From a virus: 52,723 nt of DNA. The notes beneath the pieces are model-generated. The model did not search any database. It was not told where the DNA came from and was given only the letters and a program-made list of their open reading frames with translations. The stretch's first letter is position 1, and each line of letters starts with the position of its first letter. Shown piece by piece: positions 7,767 to 19,000 of the stretch. Where the stretch lies: positions 1 through 52,723 of the IMG/VR virus record IMGVR_UViG_3300027759_000119; one strand, given 5' to 3'. The translations under genes and the position numbers were made by a program.

Positions 7767-9160
7767 GTATTTTTAATTTTACCAATCCAGTCAACGGGCA
7801 GCCTTTTGAAATCAAAGGTCCACCGAGTCTCAGTTTTGAACAAGCCAAGGCCATATTTGACAAGCAGGTCAGTGCTGGCAGTTTGGTAGGATTCAAAAAA
7901 GGTGATGTGCTCAGTGCCGCCACACAGGCCGCGGATGGGCTGGCTGCTGCCCAAGCGCAACTGGCACAAGCGGCCAAAGGCATTGGTGGTGACTTGTCAG
8001 GAGCCATTAAAAATATACCCGGAGTTGGTGACATAGCAGCACAAGCACAGTCTGTGGCCAGCAAAACACTGTCAGGAATATCGGCCGCTGTGAGCAATTT
8101 GCCAGTGGCCAATGGCATTAATGTAGCAGACTTTGCCAAACAAGGTGCGTCTCTTGTGCCTATACAAGGATTGGGTATCTCTGATGTCACGGCCGCCATG
8201 AGTTCGGCCAGCAAACTTGTGGGACAGGCATCGAGCGCAATATCAGACACTCTGGGTGCAGGAAAATTTGGATTTGATGCATCACAGTTGGAATCAGTTG
8301 GAGTGCTCAAACCAGGCACCGCGGCCACGTATTTAAAACAAGGTATTAATTCACTGACTGACGTGTTGAAAAGCCCAGCGGTGTTTACTGGTAAAGATGG
8401 TATCAACAGTCTAGACAGTTTGCTGGGCTCAGTGCCAACTCAAGATGGTATTCAACAACAACTCATGAGTCAAGGACTCAATGCGGTCAAACAATTAGGC
8501 ATACCCACAGACAAATTAAGTACCGCATCACTGGCCGGCCTGGCCAACAATGCCGCCAAAAGCATACCCACCACACTGGACTGGGCCAAAGGACTGCCGT
8601 TACCAGCAGACATCAAGTCTAAATTTGATACCGCAGCCAGAGACGGAGCATTTGCAGCAGATTTTGCAAACTTCAAAGTGGATGATCCAATGAAAGCAGT
8701 GATCACTCCGTTGCCGGCGGTTGACACAGTCAACAGACAAACTGTGGATGCAGCCAGCAAACGCATTGTGGGCAACGACAAAGTTCCCACGGTAAAATAC
8801 AGTGCGTCAGATCAAATTGATGCACAAAAAGAAGCGTTTGCAATACAAAAGAAATTTGGGGAAATAAAAACAATTGATTTGTACATCAAACGAGATGCAA
8901 TAGGAAGAAGTGGTAACACTAATAATCCTTCTGCTGTGATTCTGCAACTTGAAGATCTGCTGGGCGAAGTTGCATTAGTAGACAGCAAACTGTTGGATCT
9001 CAAACGGCAGGCTGAGCGGGTGGTTCGCATTGAGCCAGCAGCGTCTATAGTACTAACAAGCATTGACAAAGAAATCAAAGATCTGATTGGGTTTAGAAAA
9101 CGTATTGAAACTACCATAGAGAAACTTAAAGAATTTATTGCGCAAAGTACCACTGCCTAA
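7763..9160 (+). CDS. hub-associated virion structural protein
   Basis: 465 residues; start overlaps the gp5 stop by four bases. The N-terminus (SIFNFTNPVNGQPFEIKGPP) leads into a long Ala/Gln/Ser-rich helical stretch (50-190). A folded block follows at about 170-260, with GKFGFDASQLESVGVLKPGT and FTGKDGINSLDSLLGSVPT, which recalls small helical peptidoglycan- or substrate-binding segments in phage tail proteins. A charged helical C-terminus (390-460) follows. I recognise the pattern from proteins next to gp5 in aquatic T4-like phages but know no assigned function. A role at the spike or hub, perhaps on the cell wall, is inferred from position only. Confidence 0.6.
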   Translation: MSIFNFTNPVNGQPFEIKGPPSLSFEQAKAIFDKQVSAGSLVGFKKGDVLSAATQAADGLAAAQAQLAQAAKGIGGDLSGAIKNIPGVGDIAAQAQSVASKTLSGISAAVSNLPVANGINVADFAKQGASLVPIQGLGISDVTAAMSSASKLVGQASSAISDTLGAGKFGFDASQLESVGVLKPGTAATYLKQGINSLTDVLKSPAVFTGKDGINSLDSLLGSVPTQDGIQQQLMSQGLNAVKQLGIPTDKLSTASLAGLANNAAKSIPTTLDWAKGLPLPADIKSKFDTAARDGAFAADFANFKVDDPMKAVITPLPAVDTVNRQTVDAASKRIVGNDKVPTVKYSASDQIDAQKEAFAIQKKFGEIKTIDLYIKRDAIGRSGNTNNPSAVILQLEDLLGEVALVDSKLLDLKRQAERVVRIEPAASIVLTSIDKEIKDLIGFRKRIETTIEKLKEFIAQSTTA

Positions 9161-9164
9161 CAGC

Positions 9165-9172
9165 CATAAATA
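9165..9172 (+). promoter_or_regulatory. T4-type late promoter (CATAAATA) for gene 25
   Basis: CATAAATA matches TATAAATA at 7 of 8 positions and lies in the 17-base gap before the ATG at 9178. With T4 geometry (start six bases after the last A) transcription would begin exactly on the A of that ATG, so the message would be leaderless; there is no Shine-Dalgarno sequence. Confidence 0.6.
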
Positions 9173-9177
9173 TTGCT

Positions 9178-9552
9178 ATGACCACATTTATCGGCTTCAA
9201 CACCATCAATCAATTCAAAAAGTTCACACTCACAGACTTTGATTTAATTCAGAGAGACTTGTTGAACGCCTTTAGCATTCGTCAAGGTGAACTGCCTGGA
9301 CGTCCAGGATATGGCACTGCACTGTGGGACTTTGTGTTTGAAAATCAAGTTGAACAACTGTCACAACAACTACGTGCCGAAGTTCAACGTGTGGCAGGTG
9401 GTGATCCCAGATTCACCATCAATGATATACAGATGTTTCCCCAGGAAAATGGTATATTGATACAACTTCAAATCACTGTTATCAACACCACTAACGCTGA
9501 GATTCTCAGCATATTCTTCGACGAACAAACTCGTAATGCCAGTTACGTATAA
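9178..9552 (+). CDS. 25: gp25-like baseplate wedge subunit
   Basis: 124 residues against 132 in T4. The family core is clear: DLIQRDLLNAFSIRQGELPG followed by GTALWDFVFENQ, the gp25/GPW pattern in which a short sheath-like handshake domain carries a conserved (E/N)(P/N)-type turn. In T4, gp25 joins the gp6 ring and seeds polymerisation of the contractile sheath. The ATG at 9178 is chosen because the conserved N-terminus MTTFIGFNTINQFKKFT begins there. No ribosome site precedes it, and the promoter at 9165-9172 would give a leaderless transcript. Gene 6 follows 46 bases later behind its own late-promoter motif. Confidence 0.9.
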   Translation: MTTFIGFNTINQFKKFTLTDFDLIQRDLLNAFSIRQGELPGRPGYGTALWDFVFENQVEQLSQQLRAEVQRVAGGDPRFTINDIQMFPQENGILIQLQITVINTTNAEILSIFFDEQTRNASYV

Positions 9553-9571
9553 CTACGCCGTTTTTATTATT

Positions 9572-9579
9572 AATAAATA
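9572..9579 (+). promoter_or_regulatory. T4-type late promoter (AATAAATA) for gene 6
   Basis: AATAAATA matches TATAAATA at 7 of 8 positions and is 19 bases before the ATG at 9599, in the 46-base gap after gene 25. The predicted leader of about 14 bases contains GGACGAG as a weak ribosome site. Confidence 0.6.
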
Positions 9580-9598
9580 AAGCACGGACGAGACAAAA

Positions 9599-12500
9599 AT
9601 GGCAACAACCACAAGACAAACAGCAATATTTGGCGTAGAAGATTGGAAGCAAATCTACCAAACTTACCGCGAAGCCGACTTTCAAAGTTACGACTTTGAA
9701 ACTCTTCGTAAAAGTTTCATTGACTATTTGCGTTTGTACTATCCTGAAACATTCAATGACTACATTGAATCCAGTGAATTTATTGCCTTGCTGGATGTTA
9801 TGGCGTTCATGGGACAGGCACTGGCATTCCGTACAGACTTAAACACTCGCGAAAACTACATAGACACTGCTGAACGCAGAGATTCAGTGGTTCGTCTTGC
9901 TAACCTAGTGAGTTACACTGCCAAGCGCAACACAGCCGCAGAAGGTTTTCTCAAAGTATTCAACGTTACCACAACTGAAAATGTTGTGGATTACAACGGG
10001 GTCAATCTCAGCAATGTTACTATTAATTGGGCCGACCCAACCAATCCTGATTGGCAAGAGCAGTTTACAGCCATTATCAATGCCAGTCTTGTGGACAGTC
10101 AAAAAGTAGGCCGCCCAGGCAATCGACAGACCATTCTGGGCGTGGACACTGCTGAATATGGTATCAATTTAGTGTCAGGATTTTTACCTGTAATTCCTTA
10201 CACTGCCACAGTGGACGGCATTAGCATGCCTTTCGAAGCCACAACTTCTACTTCAGTTGGAAAAGACTATGTGTACGAACCTGCTCCTGCGCCCAACACA
10301 GTGTTCAACATGCTGTTTAGAAACGATCAACTGGGATTTCAATCAGCCAACACTGGTTACTTTTTCTATTTTAAACAAGGTATATTGCAAAATCAAGATT
10401 TTAATTTAGCTGAACGCATTGCCAACCGCACAGTGGACATCAACGTTGAAGGTGTAAACAACGACGATCGCTGGTTGTTTCAACTGGACAACATTGGCAA
10501 CATCAGCCGCGAATGGCAATTTGTTGAAAACGTGTATACCGCGGCTGAACAACGCAACAATATTTTGCAACCAATTTATTCAGTGACTTCTAGAGCCAAT
10601 GACCAAATTACCATGGTGTTTGGTGATGGGGTGTTTTCAGAGATCCCTGTGGGCATATTCCGTGCATATGTTCGTGCATCAAATGGTTTGCAATACATTA
10701 TCAATCCTGAAGAAATGCAAAATGTGGTGTTGCCCATCAGTTATACTGATCGCAACGGCAACTTGCAGACTATTACATTCACTTGTGGCATCACACGTCC
10801 TGTGAGCAACAGCCAAGCACGTGAACCCATTGGCGAAATCAAGCAACGTGCTCCTGCACGTTACTACACACAGAACCGCATGGTCAACGGCGAAGACTAC
10901 AACCTGTTCCCTTATACCCAATACAATTCAATTATTAAAAGCAAGGCGTTGAACCGTGCCAGCATTGGTACCAGTCGCTATCTTGACCTTGTGGACAACA
11001 CAGGCAAGTACTCGTCAACTAATACCTTCTCAAGTGATGGCGGTATATGGCGTCAAAATATTTTGCCAACTATTTTGTTTTCATACACCAACCGTAACGA
11101 GATTGCAGATATCATTACCAATCAGGTGCAACCTGATATTGATGGTAATACTGTGCGACAATTTTATTATTCAAATTTTCCGCGTATCACATCCACTACT
11201 CAACCTACAGGAATTACCTGGTTGAATGGTTATACCTGGAATCAAAGTACAACACTGGCCAATGAAACTACTGGCTATTTTAGAAACACAACTACCAGTG
11301 CTACCTGGCCTGATGGTACTCCTATTCCAGTGGGAGATACCACTACCACAATGTTTAAATATGTGATACCAGGCAGTTTGATCAAGTTTGTACCACCCAC
11401 TGGCTATTACTTTGACCGCAACAACAAGTTGGTCCAAGGTACCCCTATGAAAGCCGACGAACGCATGGAAATTTGGGCCAGTCCCCAACAAATCGTGGGC
11501 GATGGTTACAATGGCGGCCTGGGCAATCTAAGCACAGGTGCTGGACCGGTCACAATCAACAACTTTGTACCTTCTGGGGCAATTGTAGACACTATTATTC
11601 CGTTGTTTGTAACTGACCTCCCTAATGCTGTTGAACAAGCCATGGCCGAACAAATACTGTTGTACCGTAACTTTGGGCTAGGGTACGACAACAATGGTGA
11701 CATAACTGGTACCCCTTATACCTGGTATATCATATACAGCACTAATCTTGATGCATATTCACAAAGCAACTCTGCGCCATGGAGTCAACAGTATGCTGGC
11801 AATACATCTGGAGCCAATCTTGATGCCAGTTGGTTGGTGCAATTTGTGGTACAAAATCAAAACTACACTATCACATTCCGCGGGTTGAGTTACAACTTTG
11901 GGTCGGTACTGCAAACAAGATTTTTCTTCTACGAAGATCAACTGGTGTACGACAGTCGTACAGGTACAATTATCAAAGACTTTATTAATGTGCTGGCCGT
12001 GAATACACAGCCTGATTCAACAGCACCTCTACCTGGTGATATCTATACCACAATCATTGGGCAACCTGTAGAAAGCGATGGTTATGTTGACGATTTCCAA
12101 GTGTTGGTAAGTTATCGTGACAGTGACAATGATGGGGTGCCAGACAATCCAGATTTCTTTGATGAGATTGTTGGTAGTGCTACCACTGCTGGACCATTTG
12201 TGTTCTTGCAACAAACTGTGGACTTTGACAACTTGCAACGTTACTTGCTGGTTGAAGAAGGCATTGTGATATACAACTATGGTACATTGGACGAAATTGA
12301 ATTGGCCAAAACTGAATGGACACCAGGACAAGTGTTTTATGCCTATGAAGAAGATGCGTTTTATCAACTCAGTATCAGTGTAACTGGTGTGCGTACTATC
12401 ATTTCAGTAACTGGGTGGATTGCAAAAACTGGCAGACAAAGTTTGTATTTTCAATACCGTCATAACTCGCCACTGACCAACAGAATTGACCCAGGCTCTA

Positions 12501-13075
12501 CCAACATCATTGACTTGTATGTGGTCACACTGGGTTACTATACTTCATATCAGAATTGGTTGAGAGATACCACTGGTACTGTTACAGAGCCAGCATTACC
12601 CACCATTGATCAGTTATCAACTGACTATCAAGCACTGCAAGATTACAAAATGATTTCAGACAATATTGTGGTCAACTCGGTGATATTCAAACCACTGTTT
12701 GGTCCCAAGGCTGCACAAGAACTACGTGCCACTATCAAAGTCATACGTGCGCAGAATAGCACGGCCAGCACCAGCGAGATCAAGAGTTCAGTATTGGCAG
12801 AGATGAACACATATTTTAGCATTGACAAATGGAATTTTGGTGATACTTTCTACTTCTCAGAGTTGGCAGCGTATTTGCACCGTCAACTAGGAACCATTAT
12901 CAGTTCTGTGGTGCTGGTGCCATTAGACCAACAAAAGAGTTTTGGTGACTTGTATGAAATTCGCAGTCAGCCTAACGAAATTTTTGCAAATGGTGCAACC
13001 ATTGACAACATTGATGTTATTGAAGCATTGACCAGTACCAACTTGCGTACTGCACCTGGCAGTGGAGTAATTTAA
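9599..13075 (+). CDS. 6: gp6-like baseplate wedge subunit (baseplate J family)
   Basis: 1158 residues. The N-terminus is characteristic of gp6 of T4-like phages: FETLRKSFIDYLRLYYPETF, then IESSEFIALLDVMAFMGQAL and FRTDLNTRENYIDTAERRDS. gp6 forms the inner ring of the baseplate that holds the wedges together and changes conformation on contraction. T4 gp6 is 660 aa; the extra length lies in the middle (roughly 480-1000), which is strand-rich, with several Thr/Asn/Gly-rich stretches. The C-terminal part (about 1000-1150, with FKPLFGPKAAQELRATIKV and FYFSELAAYLHRQLGTI) returns to the family pattern. The stop TAA overlaps the next ATG (TAATG), so gene 6 and the giant gene are coupled. Confidence 0.88.
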   Translation: MATTTRQTAIFGVEDWKQIYQTYREADFQSYDFETLRKSFIDYLRLYYPETFNDYIESSEFIALLDVMAFMGQALAFRTDLNTRENYIDTAERRDSVVRLANLVSYTAKRNTAAEGFLKVFNVTTTENVVDYNGVNLSNVTINWADPTNPDWQEQFTAIINASLVDSQKVGRPGNRQTILGVDTAEYGINLVSGFLPVIPYTATVDGISMPFEATTSTSVGKDYVYEPAPAPNTVFNMLFRNDQLGFQSANTGYFFYFKQGILQNQDFNLAERIANRTVDINVEGVNNDDRWLFQLDNIGNISREWQFVENVYTAAEQRNNILQPIYSVTSRANDQITMVFGDGVFSEIPVGIFRAYVRASNGLQYIINPEEMQNVVLPISYTDRNGNLQTITFTCGITRPVSNSQAREPIGEIKQRAPARYYTQNRMVNGEDYNLFPYTQYNSIIKSKALNRASIGTSRYLDLVDNTGKYSSTNTFSSDGGIWRQNILPTILFSYTNRNEIADIITNQVQPDIDGNTVRQFYYSNFPRITSTTQPTGITWLNGYTWNQSTTLANETTGYFRNTTTSATWPDGTPIPVGDTTTTMFKYVIPGSLIKFVPPTGYYFDRNNKLVQGTPMKADERMEIWASPQQIVGDGYNGGLGNLSTGAGPVTINNFVPSGAIVDTIIPLFVTDLPNAVEQAMAEQILLYRNFGLGYDNNGDITGTPYTWYIIYSTNLDAYSQSNSAPWSQQYAGNTSGANLDASWLVQFVVQNQNYTITFRGLSYNFGSVLQTRFFFYEDQLVYDSRTGTIIKDFINVLAVNTQPDSTAPLPGDIYTTIIGQPVESDGYVDDFQVLVSYRDSDNDGVPDNPDFFDEIVGSATTAGPFVFLQQTVDFDNLQRYLLVEEGIVIYNYGTLDEIELAKTEWTPGQVFYAYEEDAFYQLSISVTGVRTIISVTGWIAKTGRQSLYFQYRHNSPLTNRIDPGSTNIIDLYVVTLGYYTSYQNWLRDTTGTVTEPALPTIDQLSTDYQALQDYKMISDNIVVNSVIFKPLFGPKAAQELRATIKVIRAQNSTASTSEIKSSVLAEMNTYFSIDKWNFGDTFYFSELAAYLHRQLGTIISSVVLVPLDQQKSFGDLYEIRSQPNEIFANGATIDNIDVIEALTSTNLRTAPGSGVI

Positions 13076-16000
13076 TGGCACGAACTAGATCAGTTGATTT
13101 TTTACCAGAAATTTTTAGAACTCCGGTTAACAAACAATTCTTAGCAGCAACTCTTGACCAAATGGTTCAAGAACCAAAATTTAAAAAGACACAAGGTTTC
13201 ATTGGACGCACGGTGGGTCCTGGCGTGAATCCCAATGACAGTTATGTAGTTGAACCAGATGTCACTAGACAAGACTATCAACTTGAACCAGGTGTTATTA
13301 GCCTCGAAGCCGATACTCAAAATGTCAAGAACGTCATAACTTATCCTGGCATGAATGATGCAATTGGATTCCAAGGCGGCGATCAGGCTCGTGCTGACCA
13401 ACTGTACAATAGTGAATATTATACCTGGGATCCATTTGTTGATTACGATGCGTTCATCAATTTCAGTCAATATTTTTGGTTGCCTAGTGGACCAGAAACA
13501 GTGGATGTACGGTCGCTTGGTGTCCCAACCAATGATAATTTTGTGGTCACAAGAGAAAATGGTGTTTACACGTTCTCAGGACTATCTGGTAACAATCCCA
13601 CAATTGATGTGGTGCGCGGCGGCAGTTATACATTCCAAGTAGCACAAAATACCAAAGAAACTGTGAACTATCGTGTCACAAACAATAGTACCACCTCATA
13701 CCTGATTGACTTCCAGGCCAACCCAACACTGACGTTGGCACGTGGTAATACCTATGTGTTCAACATTACACTCAATGGTGTATATCCTTTTTGGATCAAA
13801 ACTGCGCTGAGTCTGGGCACCGGTGATGCATACAATTCAGGCGTGTTGCGAAACGGCAGTAGTTTTGGTCTGGTGACATTTGTTGTGCCACAGGATGCTC
13901 CTGACACATTGTACTATGTCAGCGAGAATCAAACTAACTTGCGAGGCACAATCAACATTGTTGACGGCACGCCTGGTACTGGACCTGGATTTTGGATTCA
14001 AACCGCCCCGGGAGTGGATGGTGTTGTGCCTACAACTCCCAATCTCAGTAACCGCGGTGTTTATGGTGTGACCAACAACGGTGAAGACCTGGGCATAGTA
14101 ACATTTGACGTGCCACAAAAAACTGCACAAGAATTTTACTATAATCTCACCGACGTAGGCCCAATAGACTTGTTGACAGAATTAAAATTCAATCAAATTA
14201 ACAATCAGCCACTGGCACAATTTATTGAAACCTATGGCGGCATTGACGGTACCACATATCTCAATGGTCGTACACTGGTGTTTACAAATGATATTGCAGA
14301 TGCAGAAGATGGCGGCTGGATTGAAACCACATTCTATGACCCACTGCCTAGACTGGATTCATTCAACGGTGCAGTGGGCAGTTACGATTCTATCAACTTT
14401 GATCAGTCTACTCAAGTGCCACTGGCAGATCGATATCAAGTATGGCAAATTAGCACAGTAGACCGCAATGGTGTGGAATATATCAGCCTAGCAAAAATTG
14501 CTGATGTTGGGATCAATGAAAAATTTACCATCAGTTATGGCAACACATACAGCAATACCAGTTGGTACAAAAACGCTGTTGGTTATTTTCAACGCATACC
14601 TTTGTTGACAGCGTTGTTCAACGAGTTGTATTATCAGGATGGCACTGATCCAGAAATTTTTGGTAAAATTCGTCTGCTAGACCAAACAGAAACCAGTACA
14701 ATTTTTGTTGATCAGATCATTGGACAAAAAACTTATACCAGCCCCAATGGTGTGGCATTTACCAATGGTCTCAAAGTGCGTTTCACTGGTGATGTACTGC
14801 CAGTTAGTTACAGTTCAGGTACTACCACATTTACTTGTACTGCTACTCAAGCAGGCAGCAACTACATCACATGTAGTTCAACCGCAGGATTGTATGAAGG
14901 CGAAGAAATTGTATTCTCAGGCACTGCTGCTGGTGGCATTGTGGCTGGACAAAGCTATTACATCAAGTCTATAGCAGCCAATGGCATTCAATTCTCAATA
15001 GCCACTGTGACCGACGGCGCAACATTTGAATTGAGCACTGCCACTGTGGTAGGATTTACTGCGGTGGCCATTGCCAACAATGAATACTATGTAGCAGGAG
15101 TTGGCACAGCAATTGAATTGCTGCCAGTGCGAAACTTTGTTACTCCAGAAACTTATGTGGTTGATGCCAGAGACAGTACTATTGCCACAGAGCCAGGGGA
15201 AGTAGACTATCTCACAATTGATCGCGCCAGCAAAGATTTGAATGCATGGACTCGTAGCAATCGTTGGTTCCATGTAGAAGTTATCCAAGCCAGTGCCACC
15301 TACAACAATACTGTGGCCACGTTGGACAACAACTATCGCGCTAAAAGACCTATCATCAACTTCAGACCCAACATTAGATTGTACAACATGGGTACTGAAG
15401 GCAAACAGCCAGTGGACATCATTGACTTTTCAGAAACAGATGCACTTAGCAACATTGAAGGCAGCACAGGATACTCAGTTGATGGCTATACATTTGTCGA
15501 TGGTACTCGTGTAATTTTTGCCGCTGACTCAGACCCTGAAGTACGCGATAAAATTTATGTGGTGCAATTTATCACCCCCGACAGTGTGGCACCGTTGATT
15601 ACACAACCAATCATCACTCTTGTGCTGGCCAGCGACGGCGCAGTGTTGTTGGATCAAAGTGTGGTATGCCTTGAAGGAACCACACAAAAAGGTATAAGTT
15701 TTTGGTACGATGGTGTGCAATGGACCGAAGCACAACAAAAAACTAGCGTACAACAAGCACCGTTGTTCAATGTGTATGATTTGGCCGGCATCAGTTTTGG
15801 CGACCGAGCCAAATACCCATCCAGCACATTTACGGGCAGCAAATTGTTCAGTTATGCTGTGGGTGATACCGGCATACTTGATCCTATTTTGCAATTTCCG
15901 TTGCAATATTTGAACATCAACAACGTTGGTGACATTGTGTTTGAAAACAACTTGTACAAAGACACGTTTTTGTATGTAGAAGACAATGTGTCAATCACAT

Positions 16001-19000
16001 CAGACATTAGTTCGGGAGTGGCTAGAGAATACATAGACCGTACTACATTTGGCAAACTAATTGGTTGGCAAACTGCGGCAGCAAGCAGCCAACAATATCA
16101 ACAGTTTAAATTTACATACACTGGACAGACACTAAAACTTGATGTGGCAGTTGGTACTGCCACAGTGCTGCCCCCAATAAAAATTTATGTAAGTTCAGGT
16201 TACTTGATGCCTGATGAATACAGTTATCTTGTGGGCACTGACAACACAACTATTACTTTGATCAAAACTTATTTGCCCACAGATATCATTGAGGTGTTGG
16301 TGCTGAGTGAGCAGACCAGTTCAACTGCATTTTATCAGGTTCCGATCAACTTACAAAATAATCCGTTGAATACCAACAGTCCTAGTTTTACACTGGGCAC
16401 AATTCGCACACACTACGAAAGCATTTGCGAAAACTTGTTGACCCTGTCAGGCCCGGTCAACGGTGCAAACAACACCAGAGACTTGGGAAATCTTGTACCT
16501 TATGGCGCAACAATACTGCAACAAAGTTCTCCCCTGACCTTGGCTGGATATTTCTTGCGCAGTGAAAAATACAACATATTTTCAAGCCTGCAATACAACA
16601 GCAATGAATATTTGAAATTCAAAGGTCAGATGTTGAACACTGCAATTCAACAAGTGGTTCAATTTCAAACTGCCGGCGAAATACTTGATATTGCCATGGC
16701 TGACATCACTTTGGGACGTATTGAATCGCAGCCATTTTATTGGAGTGATATGATACCTGCTGGTGCAGTGTATCAAACCACAACATTTACTATATCAAAC
16801 ACCACCAACGATACATTTGATACTATTGATGTTTACAACTATACATCCGCCAACTATCAAGGCATGAATGTGTACTTGAATGGTGAGATTCTCACCAGAG
16901 ATCTTGATTATGTTGTGGCCACAGATGGTCCTCGAATTGTTGTATCAGTAACATTGACTTTGGGCGATGTGCTGACCATAAATGAATACTCTGCTACCTA
17001 TGGTAGTTTTGTGCCTAATACTCCTACCAAATTAGGTTTGTATCCTGCATTTCGTCCAGAAATTATCACACAAAAAACCAGCTCAGGCTCACAAACGGTA
17101 ATCGTAGGGCACGATGGCAGTATTACTCGAACATTTGGCGATATCAGAGATGATGTACTGTTGGAATTTGAAACAAGAATATTCAACAACTTGAAACTGG
17201 ACGGAAATCCCGTGCCAATCAGTATTACTGAAGTTCTCCCAGGGCAGTTCAGAAACACTGGATACAGTATAAGTGATATCAACAATATCTTGAGCACAGA
17301 CTTTTTGAGTTATGTGGCCTGGAACAAACTGGATTACAAAACACAAGATTACTCGGCTGCCAATGAATTTTCTTGGAACTACAGTGGAAGTACCAGTCGA
17401 TTAGACAATGCAACATTGCCCGGCGCATGGCGCGGCATCAATCGCTACTACTATGACACACAACAACCTGAAGAAACACCTTGGCAAATGTTGGGATTCT
17501 CAATTCGCCCAACCTGGTGGAATCTGGTGTACGGCGATGGCCCATACACTCAAGACAACTTGGTGTTGTGGGACGACTTGGAAGCAGGTTATGTTGCAGA
17601 CCCTGTTGCTCCGTATTATCTTCCAGAATATGCAAGACCTGGATTAACGTCAGTTATCCCCACCAGCACAGAAGGTGCATTATTAAGTCCGTTTGATTCA
17701 GTTGTGGGCACATACAATGATACCACGTTCCGCAAGAGTTGGAGTGTAGGTGACGGTGGCCCAGTGGAAGCATCATGGTGGAATAGCAGTGCATATCCAT
17801 TTGCTGTCATGCGACTGTTGGCATTGACTCGTCCCGCCAAATTCTTTGCATTGTTTGCAGATCGTGACTTGTACAAGTTTGACGCAGACCTTGATCAATA
17901 TCTCTACAACAATCGTTATAGACTCAATGCCAATGATTTGGAAATATACGGCAACGGAGTCAGCAAAGCCAGTTACATTGACTGGATTGTGGACTTTAAT
18001 CGCCAAAGCGGTATGGACAGCACTGCTGATCTCACTGCTGACCTTGGTGCACTGGATGTGAGATTGTGCTACAGAATGGCCAGTTTCTCAGACAAACAGT
18101 ACATCAAAATTTACACTGAAAAGTCTAGCCCTAACTCAACCAACACAACTTTCTTGATTCCTGACGAAAGTTATGACTTGGTATTGTACAAGAATCAACC
18201 ATTTGACCGTGCCAGTTATTCAGCAGTTGTGATACAAAAAGTTGCAGGTGGCTACGCAGTGTTTGGTTACAGCACATCACAGCCGTACTTCAACATAATT
18301 CAAAGTATCTACGCCGGACGTTTGCAAACTTACAGTGCAGGCGGTATCAGTGTACAAGTACCAACATTTTACACAAACAATGTTACGCAGATCCCATATG
18401 GATTTATTTTTGCCAGCGAAACAGCAGTATCTGACTTTTTGTTGAGTTATGGACAGTACTTAGAACGACAAGGTTTAGTATTTGACAATCGCACCAATGG
18501 GTATGAATTAAACTGGGGACAGATGGTCAATGAGTTTTTGTACTGGAGTCAGCAAGGTTGGGACGAAAATGCCTTAATTAATTTGAATCCATTGGCATTC
18601 AAACTCAGCATCTCTCGTGACAATGCTGTGGTAGATAGCATTGCTGCACAAACATCTGACAATATTCTATTAGATCAGAATCGTAGAGAGTTGCCCACAC
18701 GCAATCTTATTATCACACGACTAGATAACACGTTCACTTGTGAACCTGCCACAGATCAAACACTCAGTTATATTGATTTAAAATACACTTCTTATGAACA
18801 CATGATTGTGTTGAACAATGCCAGTGTGTTTGGCGATTTGATTTATCAACCTGTGACAGGTGCTCGTCAAAGTCGATTAAATTTAATTGCTGTGACCACC
18901 ACTGAATGGAACGGTTCAGTAGATGCACAGGGCTTTATTCTCAACCAAGACAACATTCAAGACTGGAATTCATATTCAACATATACCAAAGGCCAAATTG